Part shown: positions 34,008-43,095 of the stretch, in pieces
How positions within the stretch are numbered: position 1 is the first letter of the stretch
How the letters are laid out: every line of letters begins with the position of its first letter
Assembly: GCF_007362475.1 (NCBI RefSeq)
Contig: NZ_CP041687.1
Span: 2,232,001-2,296,000 of the forward strand
Origin: Chryseobacterium sp. SNU WT5
GTDB lineage: Bacteria; Bacteroidota; Bacteroidia; Flavobacteriales; Weeksellaceae
DNA length: 64,000 nt
Reading direction: 5' to 3'
The notes under the pieces: model-generated
Database searches by the model: none
Told to the model about the DNA's origin: nothing
The model's input: the letters and a program-made list of their open reading frames with translations, nothing else
Program-made: the position numbers and the translations under genes

Positions 34008-35588
34008 TTAAGTAATCAGTTTTTTAATTTCTTCAAGTTCATCAATTTCTTCTACTGTTTTATCGCGACGCCACCGCACAATTCGTGGGAATCTTAAAGC
34101 GACTCCGCTTTTATGACGGCTGCTAAAACCAATTCCTTCAAAAGCGATTTCAAAAACCAATTCGGGTTTTACCGTTCTCACGGGTCCGAATTTTTCAATC
34201 GCATTTTTATTCACAAACCTACTAACTTCCATTATTTCCTTATCGGTCAAACCGGAATACGCTTTTGCAATGGTCACCAGTTTATCTTCATTTTTCACGG
34301 CAAAAGTATAATCTGTGTAATAACTGCTTCGTCGCCCCGAACCTTTTTGGGCATAAATTAAAACCGCATCAATCGTAAGCGGACTGACTTTCCATTTCCA
34401 CCAGTCGCCTTTTTTTCGTCCGGCATGGTAATGAGAATTGAGTTCTTTCAACATCAAACCTTCGGAATTATTATCTCTGGAATTTTCTCTGATTCCTGCC
34501 AAGTCTTCCCAGGTTTCTGCATGAACAATTTCTGAGACCCTGATTCGTTCAACCGGAGAATTTTCAATTAAACTTTCTAAAAACAACCTTCTTTCTGATA
34601 AAGGTTTCTCCCGTAAATCTTCAAACTCTAATTCTAAAATATCATACACAAAAATATGGACCGGAAGTTCTTCCAGCATCTTTTTAGGAATAGTTTTACG
34701 GTTTAATCTTTTCTGTAATTCATTAAAATTAAGAACTTTGTTTTCTCTAACAACGAGGATTTCTCCATCGATCACAAAATTTCCTTCCACTTCTTTTAAC
34801 GCGGTGACGATTTCCGGAAACTGTTCGGTGACCAATTCTTCGCCACGCGACCAGATGAAAATTTCGTCATTTCTTTTGATGAATTGCCCGCGAATACCAT
34901 CCCATTTAAATTCTGCCTGCCAGTTTTTCCGGTCACCGAGATCCTGTGTTTCCTTTTCTAAAGGATACGCAAGACAAAAAGGGTAAGGTTTCGATTGATC
35001 CGGATTAATATGGGTTCCCTGAATAAGATCATCAAAATTTTCTTCCTCCATTTTCCATTTTCCCATAATGGAATGCATCAGAATATTTCCATCAACGCCT
35101 GAAAATTTGGAAAGTGCGTTGATCAGTAATTTCTTGGAAACGCCAATCCGAAAGCTTCCACCGATCAATTTATTAAAAATGAAGCGTTCCACATGGTTTA
35201 ATCCGTTCCAGGATTCGAGGACATATTTTTTCTTTTCTTCGTCAGTTTGATCTGTCAACGCAATGAGTTCGGTCATCCATTGATTTAATGATTTGTCGAT
35301 CTCATTTTCCGCGTTGGGAAGAATTAAAGATAAGGTTTCGCCCAAATCTCCAACAGAAGAATAAGACTCAATAAAAAGCCATTCCGGAAGTTGGGTAATT
35401 TCCAAAGCCCATTGTTTTAAAAGATTGGTATTAACGGGTCTTTTTGGTCGTTTCCCAGTAAACAAAGCTAAAAACCATAATTTGTCACTGGCGTTTGCAG
35501 TTTGCAAGTAAGTGACCATCGCTTCTACTTTGGCGGTGGTTTTATTGGTGCTGTCAAGCGCGTTGATGAGGTAGGCAAAATCTTTCAT
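34008..35588 (-). CDS. ATP-dependent DNA ligase
   Basis: A 526-residue bacterial ATP-dependent ligase, distinct from the essential NAD-dependent LigA. It has an N-terminal DNA-binding domain (about 1-195) and the nucleotidyl-transferase core with the adenylated lysine K228 in EFKWDGIRGQ. Further motifs are VIDGEILVV, LKELNSHYHAGRKKGDWWKWK, and an OB-fold end with RFPRIVRWRRDK. It abuts the upstream exonuclease gene with no spacer. The context of helicase, exonuclease and phosphoesterase indicates a dedicated DNA-break repair role. Confidence 0.94.
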   Translation of the reverse strand: MKDFAYLINALDSTNKTTAKVEAMVTYLQTANASDKLWFLALFTGKRPKRPVNTNLLKQWALEITQLPEWLFIESYSSVGDLGETLSLILPNAENEIDKSLNQWMTELIALTDQTDEEKKKYVLESWNGLNHVERFIFNKLIGGSFRIGVSKKLLINALSKFSGVDGNILMHSIMGKWKMEEENFDDLIQGTHINPDQSKPYPFCLAYPLEKETQDLGDRKNWQAEFKWDGIRGQFIKRNDEIFIWSRGEELVTEQFPEIVTALKEVEGNFVIDGEILVVRENKVLNFNELQKRLNRKTIPKKMLEELPVHIFVYDILELEFEDLREKPLSERRLFLESLIENSPVERIRVSEIVHAETWEDLAGIRENSRDNNSEGLMLKELNSHYHAGRKKGDWWKWKVSPLTIDAVLIYAQKGSGRRSSYYTDYTFAVKNEDKLVTIAKAYSGLTDKEIMEVSRFVNKNAIEKFGPVRTVKPELVFEIAFEGIGFSSRHKSGVALRFPRIVRWRRDKTVEEIDELEEIKKLIT

Positions 35589-36608
35589 TTAGTTTTCTAT
35601 CAATTCTTTTTCGGAAGGTTCTTCATCGCCAAAAATGGTTTTCAATTCTACGGCATTGATGCCAATTTCATTTAAGTATTTGGAGAAAACGGCGGTTTGT
35701 CCGTGGGTGACATATACTTTTTCAGCTTCGGTAGCTTTGACAGTTTCGATGAGTCCGGTCCAATCTGCGTGATCTGAAATGGCAAAACCAGCATCTGCCG
35801 ACCGCCACCGTCTGGAACCGCGAACCTGCATCCAACCAGAACAAATTGCCGTCGCACGATTTGGTATTTTTTTAATAATGTTAGAATCAAATAAAGCAGG
35901 TGGCAAAATCACGATTTCACCATCGGCGTGTTTTACACTTTCCGTGAAATCCAAAGTTTCATATTCAGGTAAATCAATTCCCACTGATTCCATTCCTTCA
36001 TTAAGTTTTCCAATAGAACGGTGGACAAATATTTTGCTGCTGCCTTCAATGGATTTCATAATCCTCTGGGCTTTTCCTAAAGAGTAGCCGATGAAGACCG
36101 AAGTTTTTCCATTATCTCGATTTTGTTGCACCCAGTTTTTCATTAATTCAGAATATTCCTGAGGTTTGAGCCAATGATAAATAGGCAAGCCAAAAGTGCT
36201 TTCTGTGATGAATTCATTGCATCTCACCAATTCAAAAGGCGTTGATAAACCATCATCATCCGTTTTGTAATCGCCGGAAAAAACGATCACATATCCTTTG
36301 TATTCCATTCTGATTTGCGCGGAACCAATAATATGTCCCGCAGGATGTAATGAAACTTTGACGCCGTTAATGATGATTTCTTCTCCATATTCCATCGCTT
36401 GGATTTCTATATCTTCTCCAATTCTATGTTTTAATATGGGTCTGGTAAAGTGGTGACATAAATATTTTTTCATTCCCCACCTTGCGTGATCTCCGTGGCC
36501 GTGTGAAATTACAGCTAAGTCAACCGGCTTCCATGGGTCAATATAAAATTTCCCAGGAATGCAGTAAATTCCTTTGTCGGTCAGTTTTATAAATGTTTTT
36601 GATTTCAT
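35589..36608 (-). CDS. Ligase-associated DNA exonuclease, metallo-beta-lactamase fold
   Basis: A 339-residue MBL-fold nuclease of the beta-CASP/Artemis-like type, first gene of the repair operon. Metal motif 1 is HGHGDHARWG; others are HPAGHIIGSAQIRM, SGDYKTD, and a C-terminal SDHADW. ATG 36608 is preferred to an upstream in-frame ATG at 36656, since family members begin close to the LTDKGIYC segment. The order exonuclease-ligase-helicase-phosphoesterase is a conserved bacterial set. Confidence 0.92.
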   Translation of the reverse strand: MKSKTFIKLTDKGIYCIPGKFYIDPWKPVDLAVISHGHGDHARWGMKKYLCHHFTRPILKHRIGEDIEIQAMEYGEEIIINGVKVSLHPAGHIIGSAQIRMEYKGYVIVFSGDYKTDDDGLSTPFELVRCNEFITESTFGLPIYHWLKPQEYSELMKNWVQQNRDNGKTSVFIGYSLGKAQRIMKSIEGSSKIFVHRSIGKLNEGMESVGIDLPEYETLDFTESVKHADGEIVILPPALFDSNIIKKIPNRATAICSGWMQVRGSRRWRSADAGFAISDHADWTGLIETVKATEAEKVYVTHGQTAVFSKYLNEIGINAVELKTIFGDEEPSEKELIEN

Positions 36609-36768
36609 AATATTTGAGAAAATATATTTTAGAGAGAAGTGGGTAGGGTTATTCAAAAATTAAACCTTTCTCAATGATTTGGTAAGAAATAATACCAAGA
36701 TTTCAATAAAAGTATTAAGTGATGTTAAAATGACGGATGGATTTAAAATAAATTCTTCTCAAAAACGT

Positions 36769-36776
36769 TACTTTTA
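36769..36776 (+). promoter_or_regulatory. Near-consensus -10 element of the GIN-domain gene
   Basis: TACTTTTA differs from TAnnTTTG only at the last base and lies 19 bases before ATG 36796. Confidence 0.45.
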
Positions 36777-36795
36777 CCAAACTAAAATTAAAGTT

Positions 36796-37452
36796 ATGAA
36801 AAAAGTTGCAGTGGGTTTAATGTTGGGTGTTTTCCAACTTTCCTTTGCTCAGTTTACAAGAAATGTGGGTGAATTTTCCTCTCTGAAAGTATACGATAAA
36901 ATAAATGTCGTGATTATTCCATCAACTGAAAGTAAAGTAGAAGCCGAAAATGCTGACGTAGAAACGGTGAACAAAAATGGAGAATTGAAAATTAGAATGA
37001 CTCCTACAAAAATAATGCAAGGACATCAAGTTTCTGTTATGGTGTATTATCAAAGTTTAAATGATATTCAGGCAAGTCAAGGTTCTTCTGTGACGAATAA
37101 GAATACTTTGAAATCCAGTATGCTGAGTTTAACTGCTAATGAAGGTTCACAAATAAATTTAGATATCAATACAGGAAAACTTAATGTAAAAACCAATTCT
37201 GGTGGAGAAGTGGTCGTAAAAGGAAATGCGGAGCATCAAGATATTATTGTGAATACTGGTGGAATATTTAACGGGCAAACTTTAGAATCGAAAAGTGCCA
37301 CAGTCACTTCAAATGCGGGTGGAATTGCCGAAGTTTTTGCGACAGAATCCGTAAGTGCAACCACCAGAGCGGGTGGAGTAATTGATGTGTATGGTGATCC
37401 AGATGAACGAAAATATAAAAATGTGATTGGTGGAAAAATAAACTTTAAATAA
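36796..37452 (+). CDS. Exported head-GIN-domain protein (DUF2807)
   Basis: A 218-residue exported protein with a cleavable signal (MKKVAVGLMLGVFQLSFAQF) and the DUF2807 head-GIN domain, a right-handed beta-solenoid seen across Bacteroidetes. The repeated pattern (SSLKVYDKINVVII, LKIRMTPTKI, GSQINLDINTGKLNVKTNSGG, then similar strands with GG turns) runs to the end. ATG 36796 gives the signal peptide directly; an upstream in-frame start at 36679 would add 39 residues before it and is rejected. Function not known; divergent from the repair operon. Confidence 0.9.
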   Translation: MKKVAVGLMLGVFQLSFAQFTRNVGEFSSLKVYDKINVVIIPSTESKVEAENADVETVNKNGELKIRMTPTKIMQGHQVSVMVYYQSLNDIQASQGSSVTNKNTLKSSMLSLTANEGSQINLDINTGKLNVKTNSGGEVVVKGNAEHQDIIVNTGGIFNGQTLESKSATVTSNAGGIAEVFATESVSATTRAGGVIDVYGDPDERKYKNVIGGKINFK

Positions 37453-37491
37453 CAAAAAAGAGTCATTCGCTAAGAATGACTCTTTTTTGTT
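37451..37491. terminator. Strong bidirectional terminator
   Basis: An 18-bp perfect stem (left arm AACAAAAAAGAGTCATTC) with a five-base loop GCTAA; the arms carry A- and T-runs so it can act in both directions. It follows the GIN-domain gene immediately. Confidence 0.92.
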
Positions 37492-37547
37492 ATGGATACT
37501 TGTAACAAAAAAACAAAAACTAAGACTAAATAATAAAGAGTGCTACT

Positions 37548-39629
37548 ATGAAAAATATGAAAATAAGTATCTTGGCTTTCGCTGGGATGTTTGCAATTAA
37601 TTCTTGTGCTACTAAAGTATCGAATCCTGCAGAACCAGAAGGGCCGTCGGTAGAAAAAGTGAAAGAAGTTTCGGAACAAGGATTGGATTTGTCAACGATA
37701 GACAAGTCTGTTCGTCCACAGGATGATTTTTATAATTTCGTGAATGGAAGTTGGATGAAAACAGCGAAAATTCCTGGTGATAAATCAACCTGGGGTTCGT
37801 TCAACAAGTTAGCAGAGGATACTGATAATAATTCGATGACGATTTTAAATTCTTTATTGAATGATCAATTTGAACCCGGAAGCGAAGGGAAGAAAATCCA
37901 GGACATGTATGCTACCTATATGGATATGTCAAAAAGAAATGCCGACGGCATTGCACCTATCAAATCTGATCTAGCAAAAATCGACGGAATCAAATCAATG
38001 ACTGATCTGCAAAATTATCTGATTGAAGCAACTAAAAACGGAGAAAATCCTTTTTATGCGTGGGGTGTAGATTCAGATTTGAAGAATTCAGGGATGAATG
38101 CAGTTTATTTGGGTACCGCAGATCTTGGTTTGGGTAGAGATTATTATCAGAAAGTAAATCCGAAAAACACTGAAACCCTCACGGAGTACACGAAGTATGT
38201 AACATCTATGTTGAAGGTTTTGGGATATAAAAATGCTGAAAGTACAGCACAGGAAATTGTTAATTTTGAAAAAAGTATTGCGCAGACTTACTTAACAAAT
38301 GAGCAGATTCGCGATGCTACTTTACAGTATAATCCGCAAACAATGCCAGAACTTTCGAAACTGGTAAAGAATGTGAACTTACCGAAATACTTTACTGCAG
38401 TTGGTGTTAATACGGATAAAGCAATTATTGGTGAGTTAAAATATTACCAAAATTTAGACAAGTTCGTTAATTCGAAAAATATTCCTTTGATCAAAGATTA
38501 TATGAAATTTCATTTGCTTTCGGGAAGCGCAAGTTACCTGTCTAAAGATCTTGATGACATGAAATTTAATTTTTACAGCAAATATTTGCGTGGTCAGGAT
38601 GTACAGAGAGCTCAGAACAAAAGAGGATTTGAACTTATTAATGGCGTTTTAGGTGAAGCATTTGGTAAATTATATGTAGAGAAATACTTTCCTGCAGAAG
38701 CTAAAGCTCAAATGGTTGAGTTGATCGGTTATTTGAAAAAAAGTTTTGCTTCACATATCAGTAATTTAACTTGGATGTCTCCGGTGACAAAAGAAAAAGC
38801 TTTGAATAAACTTAATAAGTTTACGGTAAAGGTTGCTTATCCAGATAAGTGGAAAGATTATTCTAAGCTGACGATTGTTGGTGAGAAGGACGGCGGTACT
38901 TTATATCAAAATCTACAGAATGTAAATTCCTGGAGTTATCAGAAAGAGCTAGAAAAAGTAGGAAAACCAGTTGATCGTACGGAGTGGGGGATGACTCCAC
39001 AAACCGTAAATGCTTATTATAATCCAGTAAATAATGAGATCGTTTTCCCAGCAGCTATATTGCAGCCACCATTCTTTAATCCAAATGCAGATGCAGCGGT
39101 AAATTTTGGGGGAATTGGAGCGGTAATAGGCCACGAAATTACGCACGGTTTTGATGATTCAGGCGCGCAATTTGACGCAGATGGAAATCTTGTAGATTGG
39201 TGGACTGCTGAAGATAAAGCAAACTTTGAGAAAGCGACTAAAGCTTTAGCAGCACAGTATGGAAAATACGAACCAATTAAAGGAAATTTCGTAAATGGTG
39301 AATTTACAAATGGTGAAAATATTGCAGATCTAGGAGGTGTTAATATCTCTTACGATGCATTACAGATGTACCTCGAAGATCATGGGAATCCAGGAACAAT
39401 AAGCGGTTATACGCAAGATCAAAGATTTTTTATGAGCTGGGCAACCGTTTGGAGAACACTACAAAAAGAAGCAGCATTACTTAATCAAATCAAAACAGAT
39501 CCGCATTCTCCAGGATTGTACCGAGCTTTTGCTCCGTTGGTGAATACCGATGCATTCTATAAAGCGTTTGATGTAAAAGCAGGTGATCAACTTTATAAAA
39601 AGCCAGAAGAAAGAATTAAGATCTGGTAA
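37548..39629 (+). CDS. M13 family metallopeptidase, lipoprotein (first copy)
   Basis: A 693-residue neprilysin/PepO-type zinc endopeptidase anchored as a lipoprotein (FAINSCAT lipobox). The N-terminal M13 helical domain starts at VRPQDDFYNFVNGSWMKTA. The zinc motif is H529-E530-I-T-H533 in GHEITHGFDDSG; E590 and D594 in ENIADLGG complete the site; the end has the family RIKIW. The next gene is a close paralogue of the same length with its zinc motif at the same residue, so this is a tandem duplication. It probably degrades peptides at the cell surface or in the periplasm. Confidence 0.95.
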   Translation: MKNMKISILAFAGMFAINSCATKVSNPAEPEGPSVEKVKEVSEQGLDLSTIDKSVRPQDDFYNFVNGSWMKTAKIPGDKSTWGSFNKLAEDTDNNSMTILNSLLNDQFEPGSEGKKIQDMYATYMDMSKRNADGIAPIKSDLAKIDGIKSMTDLQNYLIEATKNGENPFYAWGVDSDLKNSGMNAVYLGTADLGLGRDYYQKVNPKNTETLTEYTKYVTSMLKVLGYKNAESTAQEIVNFEKSIAQTYLTNEQIRDATLQYNPQTMPELSKLVKNVNLPKYFTAVGVNTDKAIIGELKYYQNLDKFVNSKNIPLIKDYMKFHLLSGSASYLSKDLDDMKFNFYSKYLRGQDVQRAQNKRGFELINGVLGEAFGKLYVEKYFPAEAKAQMVELIGYLKKSFASHISNLTWMSPVTKEKALNKLNKFTVKVAYPDKWKDYSKLTIVGEKDGGTLYQNLQNVNSWSYQKELEKVGKPVDRTEWGMTPQTVNAYYNPVNNEIVFPAAILQPPFFNPNADAAVNFGGIGAVIGHEITHGFDDSGAQFDADGNLVDWWTAEDKANFEKATKALAAQYGKYEPIKGNFVNGEFTNGENIADLGGVNISYDALQMYLEDHGNPGTISGYTQDQRFFMSWATVWRTLQKEAALLNQIKTDPHSPGLYRAFAPLVNTDAFYKAFDVKAGDQLYKKPEERIKIW

Positions 39630-39647
39630 TAAATAAGGGTCCTAATT

Positions 39648-39684
39648 AAAGAAAATCACTCACTTACTTGGGTGATTTTCTTTT
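39648..39684 (+). terminator. Intrinsic terminator between the M13 genes
   Basis: AAAGAAAATCAC and GTGATTTTCTTT form a 12-bp stem with a 12-base loop, ending in TTTT. It lies 18 bases after the first M13 stop. Confidence 0.75.
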
Positions 39685-39699
39685 AGATGTATCTTTCCT

Positions 39700-39845
39700 T
39701 CGGGAATGATGCGCTCGCTCTTCAATGCCTCATCCGGGTCGGGCTTTTTGCTATACCTGCCTGCAGACAGGTCTTTTTTTTATACTAAATCCTTCTTCCA
39801 AAGAAAAGGACTTATAGCAAAAAAAAGGGATGTCGCTGTAATCCC
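39700..39845. repeat. Dispersed intergenic repeat, copy C
   Basis: A non-coding segment with nested inverted repeats. CTTTTTGCTATA (39744-39755) pairs with TATAGCAAAAA downstream (39813-39823). GGGAT and ATCCC pair near 39828-39846. The right end, read in reverse complement, matches copy D (GATT, CGACATCC, T-run); the left end shares GGTCGGG with copy A. It lies between the two M13 genes. Confidence 0.6.
39755..39781 (+). terminator. Terminator-like hairpin inside repeat copy C
   Basis: ACCTG and CAGGT pair around CCTGCAGA, followed by C and eight T. It could terminate read-through from the first M13 gene. Confidence 0.7.
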
Positions 39846-39899
39846 CTTACGTTATAAAAAATGGCGTGATAAAGGAATAAATATTCAATAATAAATAAT

Positions 39900-39907
39900 T
39901 ATCTTTG
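39900..39907 (+). promoter_or_regulatory. Promoter -10 element of the second M13 gene
   Basis: TATCTTTG matches TAnnTTTG exactly, 33 bases before ATG 39941. The second M13 gene thus has its own promoter after the terminators. Confidence 0.6.
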
Positions 39908-39940
39908 ATAATAATCTTAAATAACATTAATAAAAGGCTT

Positions 39941-42022
39941 ATGAAAAGAATTACTATTGCAACCCTTGCTTTTTCAGGAATCGTTTTCCTGAATTCTTGT
40001 TCAACTTCGAAAGTGACAAGTGTGGAAAAGGAAGAAACAACTACTGTAGAGCAGACTGCAAAAACAGACGATGGAATCAATCTCTCTTATATGGATACAT
40101 CCGTTCGTCCACAAGATGATTTCTTTAATTATGTGAATGGAAACTGGATGAAAACAGCGGAAATTCCATCAGATAAATCAAGTTGGGGAAGCTTCAATGC
40201 TTTGAGAGAAGATGTTGATAATGCCTCTTTAGAAATTTTAAATAAAATCCTAACTGACAGGTTTGAGCCCGGTTCTGAAGGACAAAAAATCCAGAATCTT
40301 TATGGAACCTTTATGGATTGGGACAAAAGAAATGCAGATGGCATTAACCCAATTAAGGGAGATTTAGAAAGAATTGATAATATTAAATCAATTTCTGAAC
40401 TACAAAAATACCTGACGGAAGCTACAAAAACGGGCGACAATCCTTTCTATGCCTGGCGTGTTGGAGCAGATATGAAAAACTCTGTGATGAATGCTGTTTA
40501 CTTAGGTGGCGCTTCACTAGGATTAGGTCGCGATTACTATCAAAAAGATAATGAGGCTAATACAAAGACGTTAGAAGAATATAAAAATTATTTAACTCAG
40601 TTATTTACCATTATTGGTTATAAGAATGCACAGCAGGCAGCAGCAAATGTTTCCGCCTTTGAAAAAAAATTGGCTAAAGATATGTTGACCAATGAAGAAA
40701 ATCGTGATGCTAATCTTCGTTACAACCCGAAGACAATGCCTGAGCTTTCTAAATTGGTGAAAAATGTGAATTTACCAAAGTATATGGCTGATGTGGGTGT
40801 GAAAACCGATAAAGTCATTGTAAGTGAACTGAAATATTATCAGAAAATGGATTCTTGGATGAACGATCAAAATCTGCCGCTTATCAAAGAATATATGAAA
40901 GCGAGATTGGTTTCTGGAAACGCAGGAAATCTTAATAAAGAATTAGATGATTTGAATTTCAACTTCTATTCAAAATATCTTCAAGGTCAGCAAGAACAGC
41001 GTGCCATGAATAAAAGAGGTTTGGGCGTGATTAATGGTGTTCTGGGAGAAGCTTTTGGTAAACTGTACGTGGAGCAATATTTCCCGGCAGAAGCAAAAAG
41101 CCAGATGGAAACGTATATTATGTATATCAAGAAATCGTTTAAGCAACATATTGCAGATAACGATTGGATGACACCAGAAACGAAAGTGAAAGCACAAGAA
41201 AAACTCGCTAAGTTTTCGGTGAAGATCGCTTATCCTGATACATGGAAAGATTATTCTAAACTTCAACTACAAGGGAAAGCAGATGGTGGAACGTATTACA
41301 AGAACTTACAGAATATCACCGAATGGAGTTATGCTAAAAATTTAGCCAAAGTTGGTAAGCCGGTTGATAAAATGGAATGGGGAATGTCTCCACAAACCGT
41401 AAATGCTTACTACAGCGGTTCCAACAATGAAATTGTTTTCCCGGCTGCGATCTTACAACCACCTTTCTTTAACTTCAAAGCAGATCCTGCTGTAAACTTT
41501 GGAGGGATTGGTGCCGTAATAGGACACGAAATCTCGCATGGATTTGATGATTCTGGTTCTAGATTTGATGGAGATGGAAATCTTAATAACTGGTGGTCGG
41601 AAGCAGATCGTAAAAACTTTGATGCGAAGGTGGGAGCATTAGCAGCTCAATACGATGCGTATGAGCCTGTTAAAGGGAGTTTCATTAACGGTAAATTTAC
41701 AAGTGGTGAAAACATCGGTGATCTAGGTGGAGTAGCTGTAGCTTATACTGCACTGCAAATGTATTTGAAAGATAAAGGAGATCCCGGATTAATCAGCGGA
41801 TTCAACCAAGACCAAAGATTTTTTATGAGTTGGGCAACGGTTTGGAGAACCAAATCTACGGAGAAATATATGGTAAATCAAGTTAAAACAGATCCACACT
41901 CTCCAGGATTTTTCCGCGCATTTGGACCTTTGGTAAATCAGGATTCTTTCTACAAAGCATTCGACATTAAACCAGGTGATAAATTATATAGAGCGCCAAA
42001 CCAGAGAATTAAAATCTGGTAA
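39941..42022 (+). CDS. M13 family metallopeptidase, lipoprotein (second copy)
   Basis: A 693-residue paralogue of the preceding gene. ATG 39941 is chosen over 39905 because it gives a standard lipoprotein signal (MKRITIATLAFSGIVFLNSC) and makes the length equal to the first copy. The zinc motif H529-E-I-S-H533 lies at the same residue number, and GENIGDLGG supplies the third ligand region. Long identical blocks (YMDTSVRPQDDF-like start, QTVNAYY, ILQPPFFN, RIKIW end) show recent duplication, while the third residue of the zinc motif region differs. Substrate split between the copies is unknown. Confidence 0.95.
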   Translation: MKRITIATLAFSGIVFLNSCSTSKVTSVEKEETTTVEQTAKTDDGINLSYMDTSVRPQDDFFNYVNGNWMKTAEIPSDKSSWGSFNALREDVDNASLEILNKILTDRFEPGSEGQKIQNLYGTFMDWDKRNADGINPIKGDLERIDNIKSISELQKYLTEATKTGDNPFYAWRVGADMKNSVMNAVYLGGASLGLGRDYYQKDNEANTKTLEEYKNYLTQLFTIIGYKNAQQAAANVSAFEKKLAKDMLTNEENRDANLRYNPKTMPELSKLVKNVNLPKYMADVGVKTDKVIVSELKYYQKMDSWMNDQNLPLIKEYMKARLVSGNAGNLNKELDDLNFNFYSKYLQGQQEQRAMNKRGLGVINGVLGEAFGKLYVEQYFPAEAKSQMETYIMYIKKSFKQHIADNDWMTPETKVKAQEKLAKFSVKIAYPDTWKDYSKLQLQGKADGGTYYKNLQNITEWSYAKNLAKVGKPVDKMEWGMSPQTVNAYYSGSNNEIVFPAAILQPPFFNFKADPAVNFGGIGAVIGHEISHGFDDSGSRFDGDGNLNNWWSEADRKNFDAKVGALAAQYDAYEPVKGSFINGKFTSGENIGDLGGVAVAYTALQMYLKDKGDPGLISGFNQDQRFFMSWATVWRTKSTEKYMVNQVKTDPHSPGFFRAFGPLVNQDSFYKAFDIKPGDKLYRAPNQRIKIW

Positions 42023-42046
42023 TGCACTGAAATAGTGATTATTTAT

Positions 42047-42076
42047 AACCCTTTCAAATACTGAAAGGGTTTTTTT
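42047..42076 (+). terminator. Intrinsic terminator after the second M13 gene
   Basis: AACCCTTTCA and TGAAAGGGTT form a 10-bp perfect stem with loop AATAC, followed by a run of T. Confidence 0.92.
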
Positions 42077-42177
42077 GTAACAATAGTAGAAGTTTCATTA
42101 CAAATTATGTAGTAAGTTAAGTGGTTGCTTAAGATTATTATAATATTAATTGGGAAATTCCTTATCAAATATATTAA

Positions 42178-43080
42178 ATGATGAAAAATATAATTGAAAT
42201 AAAAAATTTAAATTTTGGTTTCGATAAAAATAAATTGATACTGAAAGATGTCAATTTAACGGTTCCGAAAGGTTCAATTTATGGATTTCTCGGATCGAAT
42301 GGTGCTGGAAAATCGACCACAATGCGTTTAATTATGGGACTTTTTAATGATGATCAAAATTCTGTAAAGGTTTTTGATACTTCAGTCTCAGATTTATATC
42401 CAGAGGGTTTGCATAAAATTGGATCATTGATTGACTATCCTGCATTTTACGACCATCTTTCAGGCTATGACAATTTAAAAGTAGTTTGTATTCTAAGAAA
42501 TCTCAAAGAAAGTAGAATTGAGGAGATTTTAGAATTAGTGGGATTGTCGGAAGCGAGGAATATTAAAATGAAAAAGTATTCTCTTGGTATGAAACAGCGT
42601 CTTGCCATTGGTTTAGCCTTAATAAGTAATCCTGAATTGTTGGTATTAGATGAACCAGTAAATGGTTTGGATCCTAATGGAATGAAAGAAGTACGTGAGC
42701 TTCTTATTAAATTAAATCAAGAGCATGGAGTCACCGTTTTTATCTCTAGTCATTTGCTTTTAGAAATTGAAAAAATGGTAACCCATATCGGAATTATTTC
42801 CAATGGTGAAATTAAATTTCAAGGAAGCAAAGAGGATCTTAATGAGTTGTACCGCTTCCAAAAAACAAAATTCAGTTTAAAAAATCTAAAGAATTTTGAA
42901 TCGCTTTTAACTGAGCATTATCAGGTAGAATTCAAGAATGAAAATGTTTGTGAGATCGTGACCAGTTCGCCAAAACAGATTGCGGAAATCAATACTCTTT
43001 TGGTAAATAATGGTGCAGAGATCCATCAGATTTCTCCAGCAGGTGGTTTAGAAGAGTGGTTTATGGAAATTTCAAAATAA
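42178..43080 (+). CDS. ABC-2 type transporter ATPase (BcrA-like)
   Basis: A 300-residue ATPase. Walker A is GSNGAGKST, the signature is the shortened YSLGMKQRLAIG common in this group, Walker B is LLVLDEPVNGLDP, and the H-loop is SSHLL. The C-terminal about 75 residues are the usual regulatory tail of DrrA/BcrA-like ATPases. It lies 15 bases before a gene encoding an ABC-2 permease fused to a thioredoxin domain, so the two form one exporter. The substrate is unknown. Confidence 0.92.
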   Translation: MMKNIIEIKNLNFGFDKNKLILKDVNLTVPKGSIYGFLGSNGAGKSTTMRLIMGLFNDDQNSVKVFDTSVSDLYPEGLHKIGSLIDYPAFYDHLSGYDNLKVVCILRNLKESRIEEILELVGLSEARNIKMKKYSLGMKQRLAIGLALISNPELLVLDEPVNGLDPNGMKEVRELLIKLNQEHGVTVFISSHLLLEIEKMVTHIGIISNGEIKFQGSKEDLNELYRFQKTKFSLKNLKNFESLLTEHYQVEFKNENVCEIVTSSPKQIAEINTLLVNNGAEIHQISPAGGLEEWFMEISK

Positions 43081-43095
43081 AATTAAAAAGCAAAG

